Shown here: positions 13,923 through 26,639 of the stretch, piece by piece | Layout: every line of letters begins with the position of its first letter | Position numbering within the stretch: the stretch's first letter is position 1 | From: Rhea pennata | Taxonomy: Eukaryota > Chordata > Aves > Rheiformes > Rheidae | DNA: 64,000 bases | Assembly: GCF_028389875.1 (NCBI RefSeq) | Contig: NC_084664.1 | Span: forward strand, 117,373,966 to 117,437,965 | Reading direction: 5' to 3' | Notes under the pieces: model-generated | What the model saw: only the letters and a program-made list of their open reading frames with translations | The model's database searches: none | Told to the model about the DNA's origin: nothing | Made by a program: the position numbers and the translations under genes

Positions 13923-16900
13923 TGCTTTGTGCACTTTAATTTTCTGTGGTTGGGATAACAGGAAGTTAACTACTATCCACTAAGAAATGTGATTCAAGTC
14001 AGGAGGTATGACTAAAATTTGTTCTTCTTTGTGACTCAGCTGAACCCGAAGTAGGGGTAACAGATATTTCTAGGTATTGCCTAATGCACATGAATCTGAA
14101 GTCTGAGGAAAAAGGAGTAATTTATCTTTATCAGACTATGATTACAGCTGTATTTGAGAGCAACCCTGGGAGGTTACAGAGCTCTAAACTGATTTGCTTT
14201 TATATTGACTGAATTCTTCAAGAGTACTTTTCCCCAAAAAAGTTAAAAAGAAGGTAAAATATTTCAGAAACCCTCTCCTACTCACCTAAAGGAAACCTCT
14301 CACTTTGGAATATTAGTTTCCCTTAAGACCAGATTTCCATAAATGTTCAAGACCTACTATTTGTGAGATTTTCAAACAATTTCAACTTTTTTGGTTCAGC
14401 TAGCCATTATGTATCTGTATCACTATTTGGGAACAAATAAAGTTATCAGACTCTTAAGTTTCATGCCACATGATCTTCTATTCGTAACTCAGAGAAGTGA
14501 TAGAAACTGATAATATTTGAACATCTGGCCACTTTCTATGCTTTGAACTTGTGATATCATAAGTCAGGAGCCTTAGTCAAGATATTTGTTTATACTACAG
14601 CATATTTGATAAAGGATAGTGACAAGGTGCTCATTGATTCGGTCTCTCAAGATTTGTCAGTGTTTGTCCGAAAACATGCAGTCCATTTTTAAGCTTCCTA
14701 TTCTTTCCCACCACAAACATGCGTAGTTTTGATTGTGTCGGATTAGTAGTGAGAGTTATACAGTGTTGATAACGAGTTTTAATGAAAATCATGGGAATCT
14801 CAAGGGCAATTGATTGTGAGTAACATAGGGGTAGCTACTTGGTTTATAGTTTTCTGTGATATACTGGAGGTCAATCTGTAAGACATTATCCAATTTATTA
14901 AGGTATAGTTATGAATAAGAGTAGAAAGACTATCTATCCAAAGTAGAAAGAGATGTTAATGAAAAAATACATGAACAGAACACAAATCAGGAGAAACCTG
15001 GTGGTAGTGCAGAATAGCTCTCTGGTGTCTCAAAGATGAAGACAAGAAGTTTCAATTTGTCACTGGAATAGGTAAAGAATGACTAAGGCTGATGGATTTT
15101 GATGATAAAATTTTGAAAAGATTAAAAATAAAAAAATCTGTTTTACAAAGGCCCATTATTGAGTTTAGATAGTTGCACAGTATTACTATAACCTCTACAC
15201 TGTGTTGAAGCATTTTTTCTGTATCTCATTGATATGTTTTTCATTCATTATCTCTCCAAATTACAGGATATGCTAAAGAAATTAGGAAAAATTTATGATT
15301 TCTTGTGTGTGTTTCAGTAATACATAGAAGTGATCTATAATCTAGCTGATAGATTGCTTTGTTACATCTCAGATTTTATTCGTCTATTGTATGCTTGTAT
15401 ATGAAGGCTTAGTCCTACTCTACTGTTTCATGAAGGTTAATGGATATGATTGCAGCGAATTATTAGGCTTCATCACTGTTTCCAAGGATTCACGTCAGCA
15501 GAAGGTTATACACAAACTCCATATCTGTATATTGTGAACCCTTCTGCTTTACTTTCTTATAATTTCTTATATACACATCCTGAATGATCCATTCTTTACC
15601 ATATAGAGAAGCAAGATGTAGATAACTGAGCTAGCTCCAGAGCAGAAATAGTGCAACTTTCTCCTTGAGGTTTTTTAGCTTTTTTTTTTTTTTCTTTTTC
15701 CTTAGGATGTGGCATTGTGAATTGAATAAACAGAATATTTAAACCATAGCATGATACTCTCAAACAATTTGCACTGCTGTAAGTACATATATAAATCCAC
15801 TGAATGCAGGGGACCGCACAGATCTAGCATTTACAGATCTAATACATTACAGATTATCTAAAGGTGGAGTTCTATATCTATATTTTGATCATATTCTATT
15901 CTGAACAAACAAATGTATTCAATACATAATTCTTATTCCAAAGAGTTTTCCAGAATTAGATGAACTGCATTATTTGAACTAGTGACAAGGAAGCAATGTT
16001 ACCTAAGCAACACACTTGACTCTGTCAGTAAAGGGTTGTTGTTGGCAAAATTAGAGCCATATTGCATTAGCAGTGTTGGCAAAAGTAACCTCACTGAACT
16101 GAAGGACACAAAAACTCTTCACAGAATCAATATTCATATCTTAAGGTTTATTCAGAATAGGAACACTGAATTTAAAGTGTAGAAAAGTAAAAATGTGGAC
16201 TATATTTGGCAAAGAAAATAGCTTGAAATAGCTTCTCTACATCCTAACTGCAGCTGTTATTTGATTGTATCACATATAATAACATCAAATGATCAATCTA
16301 CAAACAGATAATTTAAGTGACAAAATTACCTGGTCTTAATAATTATCCTGAGTAGAATATATTGGTCAATATCTCTGGAAATAATCTAAGAATCTATTTT
16401 GAATAATAGGTATAATAGAAAGTGAATCGAACTGACATATTTAACAGTTCTAGGCAACATCCAGCAAAATTTAAACAACTCATACCTGTGATACCATTTA
16501 AGACGCACATGTATCTCTTCTTATTCTGCTTAGCTTTGTGATGCTTTAAAACCTTACAAGGCACGCAAATAGTCTAACAAAGCAAAGCACAGTCTGATGG
16601 TGGTAGCTGAGATCATGTGTGGCAGATAGACATTGAAGGATTTATAGTTACAAACACTATCGGCAGAATATTTTTTTTAGTGGAAGACTATACGTCTGCT
16701 TTTCATTTGCAACATAAGTCTGTAGTAGAAAGAGGTCAAGGCTCTCTACTGGGCTCCAGCTACTTGCTGTCATTCTGGTCAAATAGCTAGGGTTCACAGT
16801 CACCCTGCTTCAGGGAAGTGACAGGCAGCAGCTGCAGTATGCTGCTCAATCTGGCCTTGACTCTGGTGAGCTTAAGAAGTAAGATTTTTTTAATGTTTTT

Positions 16901-17840
16901 TTATTATTATTTTCTCAAGATTTTTTTGTTTTCCTTTAGGAAATTAAAAGGATGAGTGAGTCGTTGCTTAATTTATTTTGTTAGAGTGACTTTTGGATTT
17001 AGACTTATCAAGCTGGTTAGAGGATTAAGCTATATAACTGTCATTAATGTTTAGCTCTTAATTAGTTTGAGAACTAAAATATGTATCTTTGGGCTTTACA
17101 GTTTAATGACAGTATTAATTTGATATACAGATTTGGGGATTCTCCAACAAGAAAAATTTGGGGCAACACTTTCTTGGTTCGTTCTACAAGAAAGTCTCTT
17201 CGGATAGCTTGTGGAACAAGTCAAGGTGAGGAAGGAAGTACAATGCTACTTCAAATAAATAAATGAATTAATAAATCTTTATAATTTTAGTAATATACGC
17301 AAATAAATCTAAAATAAAATTTGACTGGTTTCAAACTTCAGTGAGAAGTGAAGACATGAGAACTCTGGATAAGCACAACTTGGTTTTAGGAAGCTTTGAA
17401 ATAATGATGAGGAGAAAGAAAAAGATTTGCCATAAAATATTAAAAAAATATGAATACAATTTTAAAGATTGTAGTCAAAATGAAACAAAAAATGGCTGCG
17501 CCATTCATAATGAATCAATATTTACTTAGCTTCTTTTTTTGCATTTTGTCACATTGATCTTGATTACAAGTGTCAGACTTGAACCTATCTTTCCAGCTTC
17601 TATAAGAAAGATGCATCAAAAAAACACTGCATGATATGGCAGCACAGTAGTCGTTTGTTCCTAAAGAACAAAAGAATAATTAAGTACACTGATGCCTGGA
17701 ATGTCTGACTTTTCATTTGAGATGTTGCTATTATTTCAACAGTGTTACGTACTATTATTTATCATCTAGACTACATTGGATTTAAATGCAAAGACTTGGA
17801 ATTCTAGTTTGTTTTCCTAGTCATCATTGAAATGAATTTG

Positions 17841-17865
17841 TTTTTTTTTTTTTTTTTTTTTTTTT
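17841..17865. repeat. T25 homopolymer
   Basis: A pure T run of 25 bases. On the minus strand this would read as a poly(A) tail, but no retroposon body is recognisable on either side. Confidence 0.9.
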
Positions 17866-19858
17866 ACTTCATATGTTTTCCAAACATATTAATTTCATTT
17901 ATGTCTGCTTAGTAGAATAGGGCATATAATCATGAACAAGTCTACTTGGATTTCAGTTTTCCTTCCCTCTTCTTATAGAAACAGTTATCTCCAATAATGA
18001 AGAAACAGTGTATGGGAAAACATTTTAACCTAATAATTGCCAGATAGGATGTCAACTTATCATAGAAAGTTTATAGAGTACCACATTTAGATATTGATAC
18101 ATATCAAACATAAAGCCAATATTTCCATATAATGGTCACAATACTTTGCAGATCTCATATAACGAAAGAAAATAATGAGAACTTTTGGAGGATTTTAAAG
18201 TATTATGATCAAATCCTGTGAATATATATATTTAAGGGAAAGCGAGTTTCTTGAACTATGGCATCCATTTTAACTTGTAGAAATGATATACTTAATTTAC
18301 AGATTTATAAAATGAAACACAGTTTAAATTTCCAGATGAGTCTCCCAGAGGGGAAGTACAGTTTAACTGATTTCTCTAGCAAAGTTCCTCCTTCAGACAA
18401 AAGTTTTATGAGAGGTGAAAACTGTTGCTGATGCTGTTGACATTTGTCATACACTTGATAAGTTAATCTGAAATTCAAGTTCAGTTAGAATAGGGATCTG
18501 ATATTTATTTTATTTTTCAAATTACAATCTTAGAAATTAGATTAGCAGTGTAGATTAGCATAGATTCGTTGAATTAGATTGGTTTTGCTTTTGGATCAAT
18601 ATTCTACCTAGTATGTGTAGACTCATTTTTCAGTGTTTCATTTTTGTTTTATTTCTCCTATACTGTTGATCTACAGTCAGCTTTCCCCAAACTTTGTGAT
18701 TTGTGTAGAATAAATTTTGCATAGAATATGTTTTCATAAATTAGTATTTGGCTATCAGATGTACTAATATATAGACCCAATTAAAATCCAATTTAAATAC
18801 AAATATAATTGGTCCAAGTTAATGCTGTTTATATTTTTTCAGCCTGAAGTTTTTATTTTGATTGAAAAAATAAAATGTGTGACTATCTTAAAATTTTCTG
18901 TAAAATGGAATACAGCTTTCTGTCCAGCTGGAATGCTAAGACATGTATCCAGTAGTAGGAAGAGAGTCCTCCCCCTCCCTCACCTAGTAGGCAGTTGTAA
19001 CTTTGATTCTGTTACTTAAAATAGGATTGGTGAGATGACAGTATTAATGATACTAGTGAGATAAAAACTACTATTGTCATTTGTAATTTGACATATAATA
19101 TTCAAGACTTCTTGTTTTGTTTTACTTGTTTTCTCCTTAGTTACATTATTTTGGAAACAAAAATTTAATATAAAGATTTGAAATTGCTTAAAAAGATTGT
19201 TTAATAAAATAAAATGTGGATTGCCCGAGCAATATAGATCCTAAGGAAAAATAAAGGTTAAACACATCATGCAGCTTGATTTATAGACTCAACTTGTTTT
19301 TATTTTCGTTTTTTTTCAAATTATCATTTTGGAAAAAATATATAGTGGTTGTTCAAGTAGTTTTCTGTACTTCATCAGCTACATAACAAATCATCACTCA
19401 TATGACAGGTTTTCACAATGTTCTTGTTACAGTGTATTAAACTGGCAACCAATTCTTTTGAAGCTGCACTCTGATTTTCAGAGTATATGAATATTATGTT
19501 CTGTGAAAATTGTTCACAGAAAGAATAAAAACCAGAGTTCTGGTACATATAGTTCCAGGTTACACAGTTGCAAATTCAGTTGAGCTTATATGATGTGACC
19601 ATCTATCTTCCTTAAAAAGGCTCTCCATGATAACTCTGATTTGTTCTGGACATCTAAACAAATTTTACATCATGAAAACAAATAGCTTCTCCTTCTAATT
19701 TTGTGAGAACTAATACTGGGTGACCTTTTTTAACTTTCTGCAAGCTATGGCTTTGTACCCATCTTTCCAGTTAGCTCTTTAAATGGCCACTATTCTGCAC
19801 ATGCCATAATGCATCAGCTTCTGTGAGGACCATAACACAAAACAAAATCTTCAAAATC
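17866..19858. other. AT-rich non-coding DNA, nothing recognised
   Basis: No gene, RNA or transposon signature seen. Short frames only. Confidence 0.55.
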
Positions 19859-19885
19859 TTTTTTTTTTTTTTTTTTTTTTTTTTT
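19859..19885. repeat. T27 homopolymer
   Basis: A pure T run of 27 bases between AT-rich sequence and a slightly GC-richer stretch (19.9-20.5 kb). Confidence 0.9.
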
Positions 19886-20627
19886 CTCCTTCTAAGGAGT
19901 CACAGATGGTTTGACAGGCTGCATCTATACTGGTATATAAAACAGGCTTAAGCTTCTGGTCTGCACAAGGGACCACCTGGCACAAGTTGCCCTGCCTTCA
20001 TATACCCCCAAATTTTTCTTTTTTCTCCCCACCTTCCTCCAGACAGGGATGTCTCATCCATGTTACCTCCTGGAAACAGTGATTTTTCTTTGCTCTCTCC
20101 TGAACTGTGCCAGCTCGTTGTTTGTGAGAGTGTTAATTAGCACAGGCTACACATGTGCTGAGGGTGTACAAATACCTAAACAGTATGAATTGCCACAAGA
20201 TCGGATCCCAGTCATATAGCTTAGCACCACATACACAGCTTAGCTTCCCAGAGCTCTTCCTGGTTGGTTAAGAGCTTTGTCCTACTTTGCACTGGAGAAG
20301 TCTTTTGCTTTCAAACCTCTCCAATTCCCCCTCCCCCCACCGCTGACGCAGTACATTTGCCAAAATCCCTTCTATTCTCCCAGCAGCGTCTGTTTCTTCT
20401 GTCCCTTAAGTTCCAGTTCTCCAGAAATTCTAGGGAAAAAAATAGCCTAAATGCCTTGTCGCTTTCCCCTGGGGTTTCCCTCATTTCTCTTCCAAACTTG
20501 TCAGAGCGTTCTGCTGTCCTGAGGATACACTGTGTCTCTAAGACAAAAAAAAAAAATGTCTGCATTGACAAGCTTGTTCCTCAAACTAGACCAGAGCATA
20601 ATAGGCAACAGATTGTGGAGTCATACC
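19886..20627. other. Moderately GC-richer non-coding segment
   Basis: GC is somewhat higher than in the flanks. A 145-codon plus-strand frame at 20264-20701 is the longest non-CR1 frame in the window, but it ends in a run of Lys encoded by the A-rich repeat downstream and shows no domain. I read it as a chance ORF, not a gene. Confidence 0.4.
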
Positions 20628-20670
20628 AAAAAAAAAAAAAAAACAAAAAAAACAAAAAAACAAAAAAACA
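20628..20670. repeat. A-rich (AAAAAAAC)n tract
   Basis: A16 followed by several A7-8 runs separated by single C. Low-complexity slippage-prone sequence. Confidence 0.9.
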
Positions 20671-21739
20671 CATTTGGAATGACTGCATCCTTTCCTCCTA
20701 AACAACACGCTTAAGGCCCAAGCTTCGTGACTCATTTAAATTACCCTGAGGCAATACCGCAATACAGTGCTAATTCAAGATCTTTTTTTATGGATAAAGA
20801 GAAACCACACCTTGTACATAAGAAAGATAAGAATTTATTGTTAGCATAGCTGATAACAAATCTAATTGTTATTAATCCAGATCTAATTGATACAGAAAAA
20901 AGAAAGAATAATAGTGCAGTTAAAACGTTATACACACATTCAGTTTATTCCTCTTTTCCTGGTGTTATGCTCACCCTTCTGTGTCTCCTTCAGGTCTTCG
21001 TGTGTGTGTGAGTGTGCGCGTGTTTGTGTGTGCATGTGCGTGTTACAGCCCCCTGTCAGTCTCTGGAGTCCTTCACCGAGATGACTGCGGTGTTCGTGCT
21101 GATTGCTTTTTCCTCCTCTCTCTAGAATTCGTTTGGGGTCATTTTTATACTTTAATGGTGCTTTTTACATGTTAGATACTATCTCTTTGCTCTGATAGCC
21201 TTAAAACCCATTTAGTCTAGCTCCAAGTCTGCATTTCTTTAACTGATGACTGGTGAATTGCTTATAGCTGTGGGGTCTCCAGTGTCAGGTTATGTCCATC
21301 TCTTACCATCCCATGCCTGTACATATTAGGCCTATATTTCTCTACACTACAGTGTTGTTTTAGTCATAAATATCACATTCTACATAGAATAACTGCTTTT
21401 ACTGTATAAAACTATGCTTGTACCACACAAAGATTAACAAAAGTGAGACAGATTAGACATACACAGCTGTTCAGTTACAGAAATTGTTTCCACAGTTAAA
21501 ACAAGTGAAACAAAAGTCACAAACAGATTAAGAAAGGTTCAGTCAGGTCAATGCTCACAAACCTTAGTCCTGAAGCCCTGCAATTTAGCACCAAACTTAT
21601 TACCTTTTACTTGCAGTGGCCTATACAAGGATACATGATTATAACAGTTTCATTAAATTGCCATAATTTACATCCAGGGTCACAAACAATGTTAGGATAG
21701 AACTGAATATTTCTCTGTGAAGCACTCATAAAGGTCCGT
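20671..21739. other. Non-coding DNA with a short TG/CG-rich tract
   Basis: A degenerate (TG)n tract with CG and CA interruptions lies at about 20999-21044 and gives small Cys/Val-rich frames that are low-complexity artefacts. Otherwise nothing recognised. Confidence 0.5.
20999..21044. repeat. Degenerate (TG)n tract with CG steps
   Basis: Alternating purine-pyrimidine sequence (TGTG, GTGCGCGTG, TGCATGTGCG). Alternating CG/TG steps are of the kind that can adopt Z-DNA in vitro; no evidence of function here. Confidence 0.8.
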
Positions 21740-22130
21740 GGCTAAATATCAGCTTCTAACCGTAGTAAGTGATTAACAAGTGTGGCGTAAGTTAGAAGCA
21801 TGAATGTGCTAAACTAAAATGCTTTCACTTGCCAGGTGGGGTAGCCTAACACACTGCAAGCACATAATCATCAACAGCGACATAGCGGTTACCAAGCAGT
21901 AGCTTGAAGTTCAGTCGCTTTTGAGTTTGTGACCACCTTGTTTTTCCAATGTCAGGATAGTACAACGTTAGTGAGCTGCTCTGTTCTTGCCACAGTCTCA
22001 GCATATGATGTTCTCCTTGTTAGTAAATTGGATCTCACAATATTACTTTCTTATTGCCTCCCTGCCAGGCCTACCCTTCTTATAACCTCGCTGACACTGG
22101 CTAGGCGTATATAGCCTAAACTGATCAAAA
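21740..22130. other. CpG-elevated segment of unknown origin
   Basis: CpG dinucleotides recur (GTCCGTGG, ACCGTAG, GGCGTAAG, AGCGACATAGCGG, CAGTCGC, CAACG, CTCGCTG, GGCGTATATAG) in an otherwise CpG-poor neighbourhood. The CGTATATAGCC near the end resembles a TATA box, so a retroviral LTR is possible, but I found no TG...CA ends, duplication or primer binding site. Unassigned. Confidence 0.3.
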
Positions 22131-22776
22131 GACATCGAAGAACATAGATATTTCTGCCTGGAATACTTATTTCTTTTCTGGCTAGATAAGACTGCCTGAG
22201 ACAATTACCTAAGAGCTCTTATATGTTCACTTATTCTCAAGACACTGATCAAGGCTGCACCCAAATGGCAACCTCACTCCTCTCATCATCAGATCTGGGT
22301 GCTCTTCCTATCATTGCCTCTGCACAGCTTTGCATGGACTGTGAGACGGAAGTGTGACAACAACTCATCTCAGTCATTGTGCCTCTTTCTGTTAGCTTTC
22401 GGTGGTCCATCTGTGTTTGATGATCTTATGCAGGTTTCTCAGACAGCACCAGGCACACTGAATGTTCAGAAAGTTTCTTATTTGCCTCAGTTAACTTTAT
22501 ATCAACTCCTAGATGCTCCTAAACTTCTTACAGACTATATCTATTTATATCTGTATTACTTAGCTGAGCTAAATGGGTATGATTTTCTTGTAAGTTTGAG
22601 ATAACTTTAATAGATTATACAGAATTCACATAACTACTCACCAGGCTGCTCTGCAGGTATGCTTTTCTCTATTATTATCTGTTATTATCCATGATTTTTT
22701 TTTTTAAAAAAAGAAACAAACCTACAATTTTAAAATAATGAAACTTGAAGAAAAGACCATAGAACTTTACCACAGG
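22131..22776. other. Non-coding DNA, nothing recognised
   Basis: A 101-codon plus-strand frame (22299-22604) has no recognisable motif. A T13A7-like imperfect palindrome lies near 22698-22711. Confidence 0.45.

Positions 22777-22806
<30 letters not shown>
22777..22806. repeat. A30 homopolymer
   Basis: A pure A run of 30 bases. Could be the tail of a decayed retroposon on the plus strand, but the upstream sequence matches nothing I recognise. Confidence 0.9.
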
Positions 22807-22810
<4 letters not shown>

Positions 22811-23396
22811 TTGAAAAGGGAACCATATTTTGGTTCGAATCTTTCAGAGATGGAAGATAGTTCACTCCCTTTCTAAATTTTCTGTTCCAGTTGTCAGGCA
22901 CTACCACTTTTTAATTTTTTTTTCCCTTCACATACCACAAAGTAGTGTTTTTAGAGTTTCTTCTCCAAGGGTGGTTCTACAATGCACTACATTATATACG
23001 TGGAGCATATTATGCTTAGAACATGGTTTAAAGATGGCTTTTCCATCTTTAACCAAGATCTACTTTTCATGTCATGAGGTCACAAGATACGTGCTAAGTC
23101 ACAAGATATTTATATACTTCTAACTGATTTGGTAGGTAAACCTCAAAGCATTTTTAGGTTTCAGGATTCTAAGAAATGTTTCTTATATTATTCATCAATA
23201 ATGGAATTCATCAATATGGAATGGTAGACCTTGTCCATCCATAAATTTTGCCCCTAATTTTGCAGTATCAAAAAGTTCCCTTTAGAGTGAAAATGCTAGA
23301 GGAAGAATAAAATAAAAGATCTTAAGTAACCTTTGAACACTGGATTATTAAATTATATATTACATCCAAAAATATTTTTGAAACAGATGTTCATAC
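22807..23396. other. AT-rich non-coding DNA
   Basis: Nothing recognised except an isolated GGTTCGAATC (22832-22841) that matches a Pol III B box but has no cloverleaf around it. Confidence 0.5.
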
Positions 23397-23582
23397 CTGC
23401 GGTGCTAATTTAGTATACATGAGAAGTAACCAGAAATATGTTAATTTTGCTTCTTTGGATGTATTTTGTAAGGCATAACAGTATAAGTATCTGCGGTGCT
23501 AATTTAATAAATGTGAAAGTAACCAAAAATATGTTAATTTTGCTTCTTTGGATGTGTTTTGTAAGACATAACAATATAAGTG
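23397..23582. repeat. Tandem duplication of a unit of about 94 bp
   Basis: Two adjacent copies, 23397-23490 and 23491-about 23582. Both begin CTGCGGTGCTAATTTA and share a long identical core (ATGTTAATTTTGCTTCTTTG and onward). Copy 2 differs by scattered substitutions and a few deleted bases, so the event is not very recent. The repeated 24-codon block in the plus-strand frame at 23438-23659 comes from this duplication and is not evidence of a gene. Confidence 0.93.
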
Positions 23583-23652
23583 CCATGAGACTGCATGTCA
23601 GGAAAACACAACAGGAAAAGTATTACATTTTCAGATTCAACACCAAAAGTGC

Positions 23653-23686
23653 TGTCTAATATCTTCAGTGTCTAATATCTTCACTG
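23653..23686. repeat. Short tandem duplication, period 17 bp
   Basis: GTCTAATATCTTCA occurs twice with a period of 17 bp (followed by GT then CT). It lies 70 bp downstream of the 94-bp duplication. Confidence 0.8.
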
Positions 23687-26639
23687 TATTTCATTCTCTC
23701 AGTATAAATGTTTGTATGAAGCTTGAAAAATAAAATGTCATACCTTGTCTCTTCAATATTAACTCTTATGCCTTACCACAGAATTATCAAATATAGAATA
23801 GAAGGTAGAATGAAATTTACACACAATCCCAACTCTAATGAATCTGCATAGTGGGTTTCCTTGGTTCCAGTACACAGAAGGTGAGAATTCATCCTCTGCC
23901 TTCACAGATATTTCATAAGGCCTCTACTTTCACGTTTCCAATAGCCCTCGAGCTCCAATAGCTGCTGCATCACATTTCACAAGCACTCAGGGTAACAGCT
24001 TTATTACCTTTATTCCTATAGCTTCTTGCTTTACCTTTTGAGTCCAGCCACTCTTCATATGCCACAAATGACATTTGTATCACAGCTCAAGAGCTACTGG
24101 AGTATTCCTTAGACAGAGAGCTTTGTTACCACTGGGTCCTTACAGCTTTTTACATTGCCCCACATGCTGTGTATGTCCGTTCAACTATCTTTTCAGAAGA
24201 CCTAATCTTCTGCTTTTTGCTGAGCCTTCCCATGATCTAACATTCCTGGTTGCTGTACAACTAACATTGCCAGTCTTCTCTTTTAACCAGAGGGATCCAT
24301 CCAATGAACCAAGTGCAGTTTGCAGGCAAGCTTAAACTGGAGTAGTATAAACAGCATTAATATAAGAGAACCCACCACTGAATCCAGAGAAGGACCTGTG
24401 ATGTGGCCCCAAAACACAGTGGCATGTGAAAGGTTGGAAGACTTAGATTATCTTTTCCTTCTTAATATTGTTTCAATAGTTACTGATATTTATGGCTTGA
24501 AAGTTCAGGGAAACTGCAAAATTCCTCAAGAGACTGATATGAGAGTTTTAGACTGTTATTATTTGAACTGTTTCTAATTTCAGTGAAAATCTTACAATAA
24601 TTTATTCATTTTTATGTTTTGTTTTCCTGTATTTGTTTCCACTGTATTTGTTTCATGAATGAAAAGAATCTAAATAACAGACACTAAAGTTGTGATTGTA
24701 TTCTAATATTACATATTAATGCCTTACAATATGAATATGAGGTATTGCTTTGATATTTTTCTTATTGTCAGTCTTTCTTAGATTTCTCAATGCAATTCCA
24801 ATTGACTGTGATATTAACAGAAATGTAGAGATAGAAAAGACTTATTATGTGGTCAGTCCATCTTCCTATTATTTTATATTTGTGCATTTCATGCTGTTTT
24901 TTGCAAGCTAGTTTAAAATGATTCAAACAATGAGATTTCTGTCACCACTGTGGAAACAAATAGATACAAATAGATCTTTAAGCAAGCAAGCTTTTTTTTA
25001 ACAGCAACTTCTTTTCTGAGTTCCCTCCAATCTACCGCTGCTACTCTCTAAATCAGCGGTGTAATTCTTTTCAATTTATACTTTCCAAATAGTTATAGAC
25101 TTCAGTTTTTGCATAGGTAATCTGTACAATTTCATTCTTTTATTTTCTCTTCATAAATCAGATGTTGCAGTTTCTGTGCTGGTTCTGTTGTAGTTAAGAA
25201 CAACTCATATTTGAAACTTAAGCTTAATGTAATCAGTTTCACAATTATCACACACTGAGAAGAAACGTGTGGTCAGCTCCATAAGTGCGATGAGGGATGA
25301 CTGGATAAGGAAAGAAATACTTCTGATTGTTTCTGCACTCTGTTTTTGTAAAGAAGGCTCGGTGATGAGAATTCCTAATCATTGTTGAAAAGAATGCAAC
25401 ATAACATCAACTTGGAAAATTTTCTGAAAATATGCCTGAAAAAAATATGAACTTTTCTTTCCTTCTGCTTATTTCCTAGTGAAAATACCTAACCGGTAAA
25501 GCTGTTATAAACATTTAAGATATTTTAGAAACAACGATACCTTGAAAAATTATGACGTTTAATTGTACTCTAGTTATATTTTTATGTTTTACTTAGTTAC
25601 AAAGATTTTAGATTTATATTGAACTTGAATGTCTTAACAAATACTTAAATACTAGAAAAATAAAAAAATTTATCTGATATGTCCTATAAGTCCTAGACTT
25701 TAATGAACATATAATATTAAAAGAATCCTAAGATTTCTCTTTTGTGAATAATCATATGTTGACTCTGGAAGCCATAATACCTTATTTTCTTTTATGACTT
25801 GATGAAATCTTAAGTGCAAAATTTATACATATTTATACAGTTAAGAAACCAACACATTTCCTCTGGAAATTCAGTGATTTCCCACTAGTGAAAGCTGTGC
25901 TATTTTTACATGAAAGTGGTCAGTGTGAAAAAGGAATAATAATTAAATATGAGGATCGTGTTCGGTGCAGAATGATGATGGAAATAACATTAGCTATTCT
26001 AAAAGAAATATTTTTATAATTATAAGAACTTACTACTCTCCACTGTGCAATAAACCTTATTACACTGAGGACATATATTGCAAGATTATTATTTTTAGGT
26101 AAGTGTGAAGGAATGGGGGCGAGTGATAATATGATCCCACAATGACCAGAGGAGATGAATAACTGCAAAATGTCAGACATTTATTTTTTTTAAAAAAATA
26201 CAAACATACATTCACAAAATAATATGAGAAGTTTCAAAAGGAATTCTCCCTTTGCTAAAATAGCTGATCCTTTACTTTGCCTAATGAGGATTGCAATGTC
26301 ATTCTGTTTACTCTCCAAAATTTTGATCATGTTTTAAATTGACTTCTCTCATCACCTTCTCTCTATCTCTCTCATCAGTTATCTTCTATAAATGCCTACA
26401 AATCCAGTGACCTTCTAGAAAACTTTTGGAGCTTATATAAAAGGATAAAAGAAGAACTGTACTCTTTTTTGCTAATCAAAACAAGTTATAGAGACTCAGA
26501 ACAACTCTGGTTCAAAGTCTAAAGATAAGAGAGAAGGGAATATCTAATGAAGCTCAGTCCGTTTAAGTCTACTTTGAGACTTCATTAAAATCAATTTCCA
26601 AATTTGTCCAGTTGAAAGAGAATCTGGTGACATAAACTT
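23687..26639. other. AT-rich non-coding DNA, nothing recognised
   Basis: Frames of 85-86 codons (24075-24335, 24320-24577, and 25920-26180 minus) have no family resemblance. No transposon signature seen. Confidence 0.5.

Larger units (their letters stand above)
9541..17840. other. AT-rich non-coding DNA with short simple repeats
   Basis: No gene recognised. It includes A14 at 10845-10858, a T-rich stretch with single G interruptions around 13869-13922, T runs near 15680, and a small repeated motif at 10871-10919. ORFs of 98-104 codons on the minus strand (11086-11394, 12397-12711, 12852-13148) lack family motifs and are best read as chance frames. A possible but weak exon-like interval at 17131-17225 is discussed in the findings. 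Confidence 0.5.

Noticed and set aside
20264..20701. 145-codon plus-strand ORF, the longest outside CR1
   Set aside because: Its C-terminus is a Lys run encoded by an A-rich simple repeat, the rest has no domain, and a minus-strand frame overlaps it. A chance ORF.
22832..22841. GGTTCGAATC, a perfect Pol III B-box/T-loop match
   Set aside because: No pairing T stem, acceptor stem or A box around it; it follows an A30 run in AT-rich DNA. Not a tRNA gene.
23438..23659. ORF with an internally repeated block
   Set aside because: The repeat is simply the 94-bp tandem DNA duplication read through; no protein repeat family.
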